A DNA stretch of 64,000 bases, from the NCBI RefSeq assembly GCF_000716715.1, contig NZ_JNYJ01000052.1, positions 1-64,000 of the forward strand, read 5' to 3'. Under the pieces are notes generated by a model, which was not told the origin of the DNA, ran no database searches, and worked only from the letters and a program-made list of their open reading frames with translations. Source of the stretch: Dactylosporangium aurantiacum. Lineage in GTDB: Bacteria; Actinomycetota; Actinomycetes; Mycobacteriales; Micromonosporaceae. This document shows, piece after piece, positions 47,634 to 55,741 of this stretch (positions are counted from its first letter, which is position 1; each line of letters opens with the position of its first letter). The translations under genes and the position numbers were made by a program.

Positions 47634-49147
47634 TGGCCCTGTCCCAGCGAGTACCCGGGGCGGCCGTCGAAGCTGTACAGCCCTTCGGTCTTGACGAAGT
47701 CCAGGCCGGCCCGGTCGAGGCGGTGCAGCAGGTCGATGACGTGGCTGCGGCTGGCGCCGCCGGGCCATGCCGCGGTGAACCGGGCCCGCCAGTGGTCGGT
47801 GCAGAAGGTCTCCGGCAGGCCAGCGGGCCAGACCTTCACCCCACGGTTGGTGATCATCTGCAGCTTGAGCCAGGTCGCGTCGGTGGCGCGCTGCAGCAGC
47901 TCGGCCAGGTCGTCGGCGGTGACGTCGCGGTGGTGCAGGAACACGTCGACGCCGTCCATGGCCTTCGTCGCGGCGGCGGCGACGGGCCGGGCGGCGGGTG
48001 CCGCCTGCGGCGCCGACGAGCGCTGGTAGCTGACCGGGGTCAGCGTGGTGGGTTCCTGGCCGAGCCGCTGGATGACGGCGTCGGCGAACGCCGTCGTGCC
48101 CAGTGACGGGCCGCCCTCGGCGGCGATGTCGTAGGTGGCGGCGCCGGATTCGATCGCGGCGAGCCAGGCGTTGTGCACCCGGGCCGCGATGTCGCCCTGA
48201 CCGATGTGGGCCAGCATCATCACCGCCGCGAGGAGCAGCCCCGAGGGGTTGGCCAGGTCCTGGCCGGCGCGGCGGGGTGCCGAGCCGTGGATCGCCTCGA
48301 ACATGGCGACCTCGTCGCCGATGTTGGCCGAGCCGGCCAGCCCGACGGAGCCGGCGATCTGGGCGGCGACGTCGGAGAGGATGTCGCCGTACAGGTTCAG
48401 GGTGACGATGACGTCGAACGTCTCGGGGGTGTCGGCGAGCTTCGCCGCGCCGATGTCGACGATCCAGTGCTCGGCGGTCAGGTCCGGGTAGTCGGCGGCG
48501 ACCTCGTCGAAGACCTGGTGGAACAGCCCGTCGGTGAGCTTCATGATGTTGTCCTTGGTGAAGCAGGTGACCTTGCGACGGCCGTTGCGGCGGGCGTACT
48601 CGAACGCGTAGCGGATCAGCCGCTCGCAGCCGGGCCGGCTGATCAGTTTCAGGCACTGCACCACGTCGTCGGTCTGCCGGTGCTCGATGCCGCCGTACAG
48701 GTCCTCCTCGTTCTCCCGGATGATCACCACGTCCATGCCGGGGTGCCGGGTCGGCACGAACGGCGCGTAGGCCACGCAGGGGCGAACGTTGGCGTACAGG
48801 CCGAGCGTCTTGCGGACCGTGACGTTGAGCGACTTGAACCCGCCGCCCTGCGGGGTGGTGATCGGCGCCTTGAGGAACACCTTGGTGCGCCGCAGCGACT
48901 CCCACGCCGACGGCTCGATGCCTGCGGAGTGGCCGCGCTGGTACACCGCCTCGCCGATGTCGATGAACTCGGGGTCGATCCGGGCGCCGGCCGCCCGCAG
49001 CACCCGCAGGGTGGCGTCCATGATCTCGGGGCCGATGCCGTCGCCGCGGGCCACCGTGATGGGCACCGCCTGCTCCGCGCCGCTGGTCGGGGCGTCGTCC
49101 TGCCGCCGCTGGAGCACGGTGCGGCCCGCGGTGGAGGTGTCCGTCAT
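47630..49147 (-). CDS. icd: NADP-dependent isocitrate dehydrogenase (Thermus-type)
   Basis: 505 residues from ATG 49147 with GAAGGAGAC upstream. The beta-decarboxylating dehydrogenase fold is clear: GDGIGPEIM, substrate-binding Arg region LYANVRPC, IIRENEEDLYGGIEH, catalytic K in FTKDNIMKLTDG, metal-binding LYGDILSD, and the nucleotide-binding EAIHGSAPRRAGQDLANP. The C-terminal extension of about 140 residues (MDGVDVFLHHRDVTADDLAE) is typical of Thermus-type isocitrate dehydrogenases, whose first 340 residues resemble isopropylmalate dehydrogenase. It makes 2-oxoglutarate in the TCA cycle. Confidence 0.9.
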   Translation of the reverse strand: MTDTSTAGRTVLQRRQDDAPTSGAEQAVPITVARGDGIGPEIMDATLRVLRAAGARIDPEFIDIGEAVYQRGHSAGIEPSAWESLRRTKVFLKAPITTPQGGGFKSLNVTVRKTLGLYANVRPCVAYAPFVPTRHPGMDVVIIRENEEDLYGGIEHRQTDDVVQCLKLISRPGCERLIRYAFEYARRNGRRKVTCFTKDNIMKLTDGLFHQVFDEVAADYPDLTAEHWIVDIGAAKLADTPETFDVIVTLNLYGDILSDVAAQIAGSVGLAGSANIGDEVAMFEAIHGSAPRRAGQDLANPSGLLLAAVMMLAHIGQGDIAARVHNAWLAAIESGAATYDIAAEGGPSLGTTAFADAVIQRLGQEPTTLTPVSYQRSSAPQAAPAARPVAAAATKAMDGVDVFLHHRDVTADDLAELLQRATDATWLKLQMITNRGVKVWPAGLPETFCTDHWRARFTAAWPGGASRSHVIDLLHRLDRAGLDFVKTEGLYSFDGRPGYSLGQGQ

Positions 49148-49226
49148 CGCTGTCTCCTTCGCTGGTGTCGCCGTCCGGATCGGGCGGCGCGCTCAGCATG
49201 GCACGAAGCAGGAAACGTGTAAAGTG

Positions 49227-49250
49227 ATACGCGATTTGTAATTCGTGTAT
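49227..49250. promoter_or_regulatory. Imperfect dyad in the divergent icd/DUF6671 promoter
   Basis: AT-rich patch with arms ATACGCGATT and AATTCGTGTAT (8 of 10 positions paired), 80 bases from the icd start and about 30 bases from the DUF6671 start. Candidate operator; the protein that binds is unknown. Confidence 0.3.
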
Positions 49251-49281
49251 TGTGCTGGGGGAGTCAGGTCGGGGAGGTTCG

Positions 49282-50151
49282 ATGGGCGGTGAGGACGGCG
49301 CCGGCACGCCGTACCGGGGTGCGGACATCACGTTCGGCACCAGGCACGGCAAGCAGCACCAGGCACGCGAGCCGTTCAGGCGCGTCCTCGGTGCCCGGGT
49401 GCACGCGCCCGCAGACCTGGACACCGACCAGTTCGGCACGTTCGCCGGAGAGGTGCCGCGCCGGCTCACCCCGCTGGACGCGGCGCTGGCCAAGGCCCGC
49501 CTGGGGATGGCCGCGACCGGCCACCCGTTCGGGCTGGCCAGCGAGGGCAGCTACGGCCCCCTGCCGGGCGTCGGCCTCGACGGACACGAGGAGATCCTGG
49601 TGTTCGTCGACGGCGTGCACGGCTGGCACATCATCGAGGGGCAACGCAGCCTGGTCACGCCGTCCCCGCGGCGCCTCGTCGCCGGCCTCGCCGACCTGGC
49701 CGCCGAGCTGCCCGGCATGCGGTGGCCCGAGCAGGCCCTGATCGTGCGCCCGCACAACGACGCACCGGCCGTGCTGCCGCCGCTCGCCAAGGGGATCACC
49801 GACCTCGACCGTCTTCGCGCGGCGATCGCGACCGCCGTGCGCCGGTCACCGGTCGGGCTCGCCGCCGTCGAGCCGGACCTGCGCGCGCAGCACAACCCGA
49901 CCAGGCGGACGGTCCTGGCGGCGCTCGCCCAGCGGATGGCGCGCCGGCTCGCCACCGCCTGCCCCGCCTGTGCCAGCCCCGGCTACGGCCGCACCGCCGT
50001 CGAGCCGGGGCTGCCGTGCGCCGCGTGCCGCCTGCCCACGGACCTGCCGCGGGCCGACATCCACGGCTGCGCCGCCTGCGGGCGCCGCGACGTCGTCACC
50101 CGGCCCCACGTCACCGCGGATCCGGGAGCGTGCCTGCACTGCAACCCGTGA
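49282..50151 (+). CDS. DUF6671-like protein with C-terminal zinc-ribbon cysteines
   Basis: 289 residues from ATG 49282 with GGGGAGG 6 bases upstream. The N-terminal region matches the remembered DUF6671 pattern: TFGTRHGKQHQAREPFRRVLG, then LDTDQFGTFAGEV, ALAKARLGMAATG and LASEGSYGPLPG. The C-terminus has four Cys pairs (CPAC, CAAC, CAAC, CLHC), probably two zinc ribbons. Function unknown. It is divergent from icd. Confidence 0.8.
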   Translation: MGGEDGAGTPYRGADITFGTRHGKQHQAREPFRRVLGARVHAPADLDTDQFGTFAGEVPRRLTPLDAALAKARLGMAATGHPFGLASEGSYGPLPGVGLDGHEEILVFVDGVHGWHIIEGQRSLVTPSPRRLVAGLADLAAELPGMRWPEQALIVRPHNDAPAVLPPLAKGITDLDRLRAAIATAVRRSPVGLAAVEPDLRAQHNPTRRTVLAALAQRMARRLATACPACASPGYGRTAVEPGLPCAACRLPTDLPRADIHGCAACGRRDVVTRPHVTADPGACLHCNP

Positions 50152-50193
50152 CGCCGACCCGGGACGCTGCCGGCCCGCGCCGCGGCCGGTCGG

Positions 50194-50493
50194 TCAGCGT
50201 TCGGGGGCGAAGATGTCGATCAGCTCGCCGATGACGTGGTCCCGTTCGGCGGGATGGCGGAACGGGATGTCCCGGTTCAGGGAGTACCGGTTGCGCCGCC
50301 CCACCCGGGTGCGCGTCAGGTAGCCCGCCGACTCCAGGTCGGCCACGATGCTCTGCGCCGCCCGCTCGGTGATCCCGATCATGTCGGCCACGTCACGCAG
50401 TCGCGCCTCCGGGTCGCGGGCCAGCGCCAACAGCACGTGGCCGTGGTTGCTCAGGAAGGTCCACGCGGGCCTGGCATCCACAGCAACGTCCAT
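50194..50493 (-). CDS. Small winged-helix regulator
   Basis: 99 residues from ATG 50493. MarR/ArsR-like winged helix: TFLSNHGHVLLALARDPEARL, recognition region MIGITERAAQSIVADLESAG and wing TRTRVGRRNRYSLN. A stand-alone DNA-binding domain without a ligand domain, a common actinobacterial type. An inverted repeat CACGAA-N15-TTCGTG with an inner GCAT-ACG-ATGC dyad spans 50495-50521 immediately upstream, suggesting autoregulation. Confidence 0.85.
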   Translation of the reverse strand: MDVAVDARPAWTFLSNHGHVLLALARDPEARLRDVADMIGITERAAQSIVADLESAGYLTRTRVGRRNRYSLNRDIPFRHPAERDHVIGELIDIFAPER

Positions 50494-50494
50494 G

Positions 50495-50521
50495 CACGAA
50501 GCATACGATGCCCGATTCGTG
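50495..50521. promoter_or_regulatory. Operator candidate before the winged-helix gene
   Basis: CACGAA (50495-50500) and TTCGTG (50516-50521) enclose GCATACGATGC (dyad GCAT/ATGC). It lies against the start codon of the small regulator. Confidence 0.4.
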
Positions 50522-50562
50522 AAACACGGGGCATCCCTGCGTGACGACGCCGTGGCGGCGGC

Positions 50563-51708
50563 TCACGCGGTGTCGGCCGGCAGCGTCGCGACGGCGACCC
50601 CCTGCGCGAATGCCCAGGCGAGGGCGTCGCGCAGGGCGGGGACCGGCAGCGGGCGCCGACGGGTCACGGTGACCGCGCAGACCGCCCGGACGTTCGCCAG
50701 CGGGAACTCGTGCCGCAGCGCGGCGATCTCGGCGGCGACCCGATGCGCGAGCTCGATGACCTCGGCCTCGGTGCGCGACGGCATCACCAGCAGGTACTCG
50801 TCGCCGTCCAGGCGCACGCTGCGGTCACTGGGCCGCCTGGCCTGCTGCAGGATGCGCAGCACACCGACCGTCTCGGGTCCGACACCCCGACGGCCGGCGC
50901 GCTGCAGCCCGCCGGTGGGCGACACGACCCGCACGGCGAGCAGCGCCACCGGCAGCGTCCCGGAGGCCGTGGTGCCGGTCGTGCCGAGCCAGCGCTGCAC
51001 GGCCGGGGCGCCGAGGTCGTCGGTGTGCCCGTCACCGGCCGCGCGGGCCTCGTCCAGCCGGCGCCGGACGGTCGAAGCGTCGGCCTGCTCCCGGTGCAGG
51101 CTGTCGATCAGGAACTGCACCGAGGCGTCGAGGCGGGACTCCCCGGGCGCGGCCGGCAGTTCACGGACCCGGTCGGTGACCGCGTCGAGGGCGGCGATCG
51201 CGGCCTCCGGCAGCGCGCCCGCGAGCGCCTTCTGCAGCCGTAGGGCCTCGTGCAGCGCGTCGTCGCGCCGGAAGCTCACCCGGCCGTCGAACAGCCGCCC
51301 GCCCTCAAGGCTCTGCGCGGCGTCGTCGACCCGCTCCAGGTCGCGGGCGATCAGCACCGCACCGGTGCGCGGGGTGAGCACCACCACCGACCACTCACTG
51401 GCCAGGTCGTCGTGCTCGTCGAGCCTGGCGATCACGGGACCGCCGGGCGCGCCGCGGGGCCGCTCGCCGGTGCCGGCCGCTCCCTCGACCGGCCCGTCGA
51501 CCAGCCCGACGACCGCGACGGCGCCGCGGGCGGCGATCCGCTCGTAGACGGCCCGTTCCCGCTCGTAGTACGGCCTGCGCTGGAACAGGGCGATGACCAG
51601 GGCGGGACCGTCCTCGGCCGGGGCCAGCGCCATGTGTTCGATGGCGTGCGACAGCACGATCAGGGTTCGTTTCGCCAGGCGGGTCCGCGGCTGGAGGAGA
51701 TCCGGCAC
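50563..51708 (-). CDS. DICT-domain protein with degenerate GGDEF-like domain
   Basis: 381 residues from GTG 51708 (no clear ribosome-binding site, so the start is tentative). The N-terminal DICT sensory domain has LAKRTLIVLSHAIEHMAL, ALFQRRPYYERERAVYERIA and SEWSVVVLTP. The C-terminal part looks like a GGDEF fold with LDGDEYLLVMPSR in place of GGDEF, so cyclase activity is unlikely. DICT domains accompany light- or redox-linked signalling proteins in actinobacteria and cyanobacteria. It is divergent from the MEDS-STAS gene, suggesting one signalling unit. Confidence 0.8.
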   Translation of the reverse strand: MPDLLQPRTRLAKRTLIVLSHAIEHMALAPAEDGPALVIALFQRRPYYERERAVYERIAARGAVAVVGLVDGPVEGAAGTGERPRGAPGGPVIARLDEHDDLASEWSVVVLTPRTGAVLIARDLERVDDAAQSLEGGRLFDGRVSFRRDDALHEALRLQKALAGALPEAAIAALDAVTDRVRELPAAPGESRLDASVQFLIDSLHREQADASTVRRRLDEARAAGDGHTDDLGAPAVQRWLGTTGTTASGTLPVALLAVRVVSPTGGLQRAGRRGVGPETVGVLRILQQARRPSDRSVRLDGDEYLLVMPSRTEAEVIELAHRVAAEIAALRHEFPLANVRAVCAVTVTRRRPLPVPALRDALAWAFAQGVAVATLPADTA

Positions 51709-51881
51709 CTGCCGAGCGTAGAGCGTCGCGCGGGCCGCGGGGGACGTTGCGTCGATTGGGTTCGTCCCGGGCACGGCCGGCGGCCTCCACCCCCGCGAGG
51801 CGCCGGCCGTGGCGCATGTGTGGCACGCCGGCGGTTGCTCTACGGTGGCAGCAGCACACGGCAGAGAAGGGGGCGGCCGCG

Positions 51882-52745
51882 ATGGCGCAGGCGGACACGG
51901 TCGGGCAGGTGGCGACCGGCGACCACGCATGTCTGACGTTCTCCGACCCCGACGAACGGCTCGACCTGCTCGCCGCGTTCGTGGCCGAAGGACTCGACGC
52001 CGGGCACAAGGTCATGTGCTACACCGACGCGGTCGCGCCGGCCGACCTGACCGGCGCCTTCGTCCAGCGGTCCGTGGACTGCCCGCCCGCGCTGCACCGC
52101 CAGCAGCTGCAGATCGCCGGCACCGAAAGCTCCTGGCTGGCCGGCGGGGCGCTGTCCGCGGCGAAGATGATCGACCTGCTCGCCCGGGAGGTCGACCGTG
52201 CCGCCCGGGACGGCTATGCCGGCCTACGGGTCACCGCGGACATGTCGTGGGCCGCCCGGCCCCTCGCCGCGGCCGAGGAGCTGATCGCGTTCGAGACCGG
52301 CGTGGCGACGCTGTTCGCCGATGGCCGGCTGACCGCGATCTGCCAGTACGACCGGGACGTGTTCGACCCGGTCACCCTGGCCTTCGCGGCCAAGACGCAC
52401 GACCGGGCGGTCGCCGCGCAGGTCTACCACGAGGACGCGCTGCTGCGCATCTGCCGGCAGTACCGCCCGCCCGGTGTGCGCGCCGCCGGGGAGCTGGACT
52501 TCCGTCACCTGGAGCCACTGCAGCAGGCGGTGAGCGAAGCGGTCCGCCTCGACCAGCACCCCGAGATCAACCTGCGCCGGCTGCGGTACATCGACGCGGC
52601 CGCCGCGTCCGTGATCGTCCGGGCCGCGCTGAGCCTGCCGGACGGCCGCGTCATGACCGTGCTCGCCTCGCCGCTGGTGGCCAAGGTCCTCGCACTTTCG
52701 GGCACGGTTGACGCGACGACGCTGCGGGTAGTTGTGGCGCCATGA
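51882..52745 (+). CDS. MEDS-STAS anti-anti-sigma-type protein
   Basis: 287 residues from ATG 51882 with AAGGGGG upstream. The N-terminal MEDS (DcmR sensory) domain has GDHACLTFSDPDERLDLLAA, then GLRVTADMSWAARP and CQYDRDVFDP. The C-terminal STAS-like domain (about 200-287) has LRRLRYIDAAAASVIVRAA and PLVAKVLALSG. In partner switching the STAS part binds or releases an HATPase kinase, and here the next gene encodes one with a 4-base overlap. Confidence 0.88.
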   Translation: MAQADTVGQVATGDHACLTFSDPDERLDLLAAFVAEGLDAGHKVMCYTDAVAPADLTGAFVQRSVDCPPALHRQQLQIAGTESSWLAGGALSAAKMIDLLAREVDRAARDGYAGLRVTADMSWAARPLAAAEELIAFETGVATLFADGRLTAICQYDRDVFDPVTLAFAAKTHDRAVAAQVYHEDALLRICRQYRPPGVRAAGELDFRHLEPLQQAVSEAVRLDQHPEINLRRLRYIDAAAASVIVRAALSLPDGRVMTVLASPLVAKVLALSGTVDATTLRVVVAP

Positions 52746-53281
52746 CGGCTGCCGACGCCACCCCGGACCAGGCCGGGCCGTCCAACCCTGCCCCGACGGG
52801 TCCGGGCACGCGCGCCGTCACGGTGCGGCAGGGTCCGCCGTCTCGCGGCGAGCCGCAGCCCGCCCCGCGGCAGGCCGCCGGCGCCGAGCCGGTCTTCGAC
52901 CTGGAGCAGGACTTCGACGAGCACAGCCTGTACCCGTTGCGCGCCGCGGTCACCGCCCACGCCGCCGCGTTCGGCGCCACCGAGGACGTCATCGACACCC
53001 TGCTCATCGTCACCGGCGAACTGGCCAGCAACGCCATCCTGCACGGCGGCGGCACCGGCCGGCTGTACCTGTGGCACACCCCGACCACCATCCTGTGCCG
53101 GATCAGCGACGACGGACCGGGCATCGCCGACCCGCACACCGTCGGCACCACCGAGGTGCCGCTCGCCGCCCCCAACGGCCGCGGCATGTGGATCGCCCGC
53201 CAGCTCTGCCGGCACGTCGACATCGTCAGCGACCCGACCGGCACCTCGATCACCGTCGCCATCGACCTGCGGCCGAGCTGA
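52742..53281 (+). CDS. RsbW-type HATPase (anti-sigma factor kinase)
   Basis: 179 residues; ATG overlaps the previous stop (ATGA). A Pro/Gln-rich N-terminal stretch of about 50 residues precedes an HATPase_c_2 domain with LLIVTGELASNAILHGGG (N box), ISDDGPGIAD (G1) and PNGRGMWIARQLC (G2). It should bind ATP and phosphorylate or sequester a partner, most simply the STAS domain encoded upstream. A cognate sigma factor is not adjacent. Confidence 0.88.
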   Translation: MTAADATPDQAGPSNPAPTGPGTRAVTVRQGPPSRGEPQPAPRQAAGAEPVFDLEQDFDEHSLYPLRAAVTAHAAAFGATEDVIDTLLIVTGELASNAILHGGGTGRLYLWHTPTTILCRISDDGPGIADPHTVGTTEVPLAAPNGRGMWIARQLCRHVDIVSDPTGTSITVAIDLRPS

Positions 53282-53333
53282 ACGGGCCGGTGGCCGTGGC
53301 GGGCGGCCGGCCCGGTGGTCCGCGACGGGCCGG

Positions 53334-54176
53334 TCACAGGTAGGGCCGGCTGGCCGCCTCCACCGCGGCGAGGCGCTGTCCGGCGGCGGGGCCGAGCCGG
53401 TCGATGAGACCCGCGACGAGGGCCTCGAGCAGGGCCAGGGACGGCACGAAGCTGTCGTACAGCGACGGCGAGTCGACCCGGCTGGGCAGCACGACGTCGG
53501 CGAGGCCGGAGATGGGGGAGAGCCACCGGTCGGTGCACAGGATGACGCGGGCGCCCTGCTGGGTCACGGTGCGGGCCAGGTCCAGCGTCGGCTGCTCGTA
53601 GCGGCGGTAGTCGAACAGCACGAACAGGTCGCGGCGTCCCACGTCGACGAGGGCGTCGACGCGCTGGACCGGGCCGGTGGGCAGCATGCGGCTGTTGCCG
53701 CGGATCTGCATGAGATGCAGCACGAGGTACTCGGCGAGCAGGGTGGAGAACCGGCCGCCGTGCGCGGTGACCCGCAGCTGCTGGTCGGCGAGCAGGCGCA
53801 CGGCGTGGTCGAGCTCGGCGTCGGGCAGCTCGGTGAGGGTCTCGGCGACCGCCGTCGGCAGCACGGTGGCCGCCCGGGCGAGCGGTCCGTCGGCGGGTGC
53901 GTCGCTGCTGTACGCCGACAGCGGCGAGGTCTCGCGCTCGGCGAGCTCGTCGCGCAGGGCCCGCTGGAAGTCCGGGTAGCTGCCGAAGCCGAGGCGGGTC
54001 AGGAAGCGCAGCACCGTCGGGGCGCTCACCTCGGCGCGTTCGGCGAGGGCGGCGACGGTCTCGAGCCCGGCGGCGGGGTAGCCGGCGAGCAGGATCCTGC
54101 CGACCTTGCGCTCGGCTGGGCTGCATTCGCCCAGCCGAGCTCGGATGATGCCCGCGACACCGACGGTCTGCGTCAT
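53334..54176 (-). CDS. MurR/RpiR-family transcriptional regulator
   Basis: 280 residues from ATG 54176. HTH_6 domain (about 1-80) with CSPAERKVGRILLAGYPAAG and VSAPTVLRFLTRLGFGSYPDF. The SIS domain (about 125-250) has VTAHGGRFSTLLAEYL, FVLFDYRRYEQPT and ILCTDRWLSPI. It starts 20 bases after the S51-like gene, so the two are in one operon. HexR-like family members bind TGTA...TACA dyads. TGTAAC/GTTACA sites occur before this operon and before the amino-acid importer, making it the likely local regulator. Confidence 0.88.
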   Translation of the reverse strand: MTQTVGVAGIIRARLGECSPAERKVGRILLAGYPAAGLETVAALAERAEVSAPTVLRFLTRLGFGSYPDFQRALRDELAERETSPLSAYSSDAPADGPLARAATVLPTAVAETLTELPDAELDHAVRLLADQQLRVTAHGGRFSTLLAEYLVLHLMQIRGNSRMLPTGPVQRVDALVDVGRRDLFVLFDYRRYEQPTLDLARTVTQQGARVILCTDRWLSPISGLADVVLPSRVDSPSLYDSFVPSLALLEALVAGLIDRLGPAAGQRLAAVEAASRPYL

Positions 54177-54196
54177 GGGATCAGCGTAGACAACGC

Positions 54197-55594
54197 TCAG
54201 GTCGTGGTGAGACCGCACGTGTAGTCGGCGGTGCCGGTGCCGCTGTACGCCTCGACGTCCAGGTACACGGTGGTGCTGGCGCCGCTGTTGGTGTACGTGA
54301 CGGCTTCGTCGGCGCCGGCACCGTCGTTCACGGAGCGGGTCAACGTGCTGCCGCCGCTGCTGAGCAGGTAGATGTCGGCGTCGTAAGCGGTCGGGACGGC
54401 GCAGGTAACGGTGAGGGTGGCCCCGGCCGGGAGCGTGAGCCGGTAGTAGTCGCGGTCGCCGCTGGTGGCCAGGTCGCCGGTGACGGTCGCGGGGACGGTC
54501 ACGGCGTTGGCGGCGCTGCGGCTGTTGTTCGGCTCGGTCTCGGTGAACGACGACGGTGTGCCGCCGCCGCCGCCGTCGCAGCCGGTCGTCGGGGTGCCGT
54601 TGTACAGGTTGGCGCCCGGCGTGCCGTTGGTGACGCTCCTGAGGTAGTAGCCGCAGGTGGGGCGGTTCTTGAAGTCGAAGGTGCCGCCCGGGACGATCCG
54701 CCAGATCTTGTAGTCGCTGTAGGTGAGGGGTTGGCCGGGGACGGCGCGTTCGGGGGTGTGGTCGCCGAGCACGACGTAGGCGTTCTGCCCGGCCAGGGTG
54801 GCCAGGCCGTTGCGGTCGATGACGAACGAGCCGCCCTCCTCGATGCCGACGCCCCAGGCCTTGCCGGCGCTGGTCCGGCCGTCGGCGATGGCGCGGGCGA
54901 CGAAGGCCATGGTGCGGCCCATCCGGTCGCGGGTGACGAAGTGCGAGTCGTTGATGGTGTTGAGGTAGTTCGGCCAGCCGAACATGCCGGTGGTGAAGGT
55001 CATGGCCGCGTTGTACGGGTCGGCGAGGGCGGTGGCGGAGGTGGCGCTGCCGCCGCAGGCGTCGTAGACGATGTCGCTGTTGACGTGCAGGCCGGCGCTG
55101 CCGCCGCCGCTGCCGCCGCCCTTGGCGACCACCGACTCGACCGACGCCTCCAGCGCGGTGCCCTTCCAGGCGACGTAGCGGCACTGGTCGCCGCCGGCGA
55201 AGTAGACGAATTCGGCGTTGCGGATGTCGGTGTTGACCTGGGTGTTGTTGCCGTCCGCGGCGGCGGTGAGGGTCAGCGTGGTGCACGAGTTGACGCCGGC
55301 GAGGCCGATGATGACGTCGCACTCGGGGGTGGTGGAGCCGGAGCCGGCGATGACGACGACGTCGAGGGTGCCGGTGCCGCCGCGCACGGCGTTGAGGGCG
55401 CTGCTCATGGTGGCCGGCACGACGGCGCCGGAGCCGTTCATGACGAACGCCGGGCCGGACCAGGCGCTGCGGGCGACGTCGGTGGCGCTGCCCTGCCGGA
55501 CGCGGCTCACCGAGGCGTGCGCGGCGGTGGCCTGCAGGGGAACGAGGGCGGCGGTGGTCAGGACGATCGCGGTGGAGAGCCGGGCAAGGTGCAT
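54197..55594 (-). CDS. Secreted S51 (cyanophycinase-like) protein with pre-peptidase C-terminal domain
   Basis: 465 residues from ATG 55594 with GGAGG upstream. Signal peptide (LARLSTAIVLTTAALVPLQA, then AAHAS). S51-like domain with FVYFAGGDQCRYVAWKGTAL, nucleophile candidate S166 in GGGSAGLHV, and AYVVLGDHTPERAVPGQPL downstream. A Gly/Ser break leads to a PPC-type beta domain (about 360-465: ETEPNNSRSAANAV, GDRDYYRLTLPAGATLTV). It shares the GGDQxRY signature with the divergent cyanophycinase but is more diverged. Probably an extracellular peptidase on cyanophycin or related polymer. Confidence 0.82.
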   Translation of the reverse strand: MHLARLSTAIVLTTAALVPLQATAAHASVSRVRQGSATDVARSAWSGPAFVMNGSGAVVPATMSSALNAVRGGTGTLDVVVIAGSGSTTPECDVIIGLAGVNSCTTLTLTAAADGNNTQVNTDIRNAEFVYFAGGDQCRYVAWKGTALEASVESVVAKGGGSGGGSAGLHVNSDIVYDACGGSATSATALADPYNAAMTFTTGMFGWPNYLNTINDSHFVTRDRMGRTMAFVARAIADGRTSAGKAWGVGIEEGGSFVIDRNGLATLAGQNAYVVLGDHTPERAVPGQPLTYSDYKIWRIVPGGTFDFKNRPTCGYYLRSVTNGTPGANLYNGTPTTGCDGGGGGTPSSFTETEPNNSRSAANAVTVPATVTGDLATSGDRDYYRLTLPAGATLTVTCAVPTAYDADIYLLSSGGSTLTRSVNDGAGADEAVTYTNSGASTTVYLDVEAYSGTGTADYTCGLTTT

Positions 55595-55633
55595 GACGCC
55601 TCCGGTGGGAGTGGGTGGCAACCTGAAACGCAC

Positions 55634-55679
55634 GTTACATATATTCCTCACAATGTTAAAGATGTGCTTGCTGTTACAT
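55634..55679. promoter_or_regulatory. Divergent promoter region with GTTACA motifs
   Basis: AT-rich patch between the two S51 genes, with GTTACAT at 55634-55640 and TGTTACAT at 55672-55679 plus a near-match ATGTTAAAG between. The same half-sites form the dyad at 60926-60941. Likely binding region for the RpiR regulator (inference). Confidence 0.55.
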
Positions 55680-55741
55680 CGGTGGGGATCGTAGGGTGAC
55701 GGCACGCGGTCCGCCCTCTCCGGTTCGTCGGAGGAGCCACC

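Noticed and set aside
53282..53333. Terminator between the HATPase and RpiR genes
   Set aside because: GC-rich with several weak pairings but no long uninterrupted stem.
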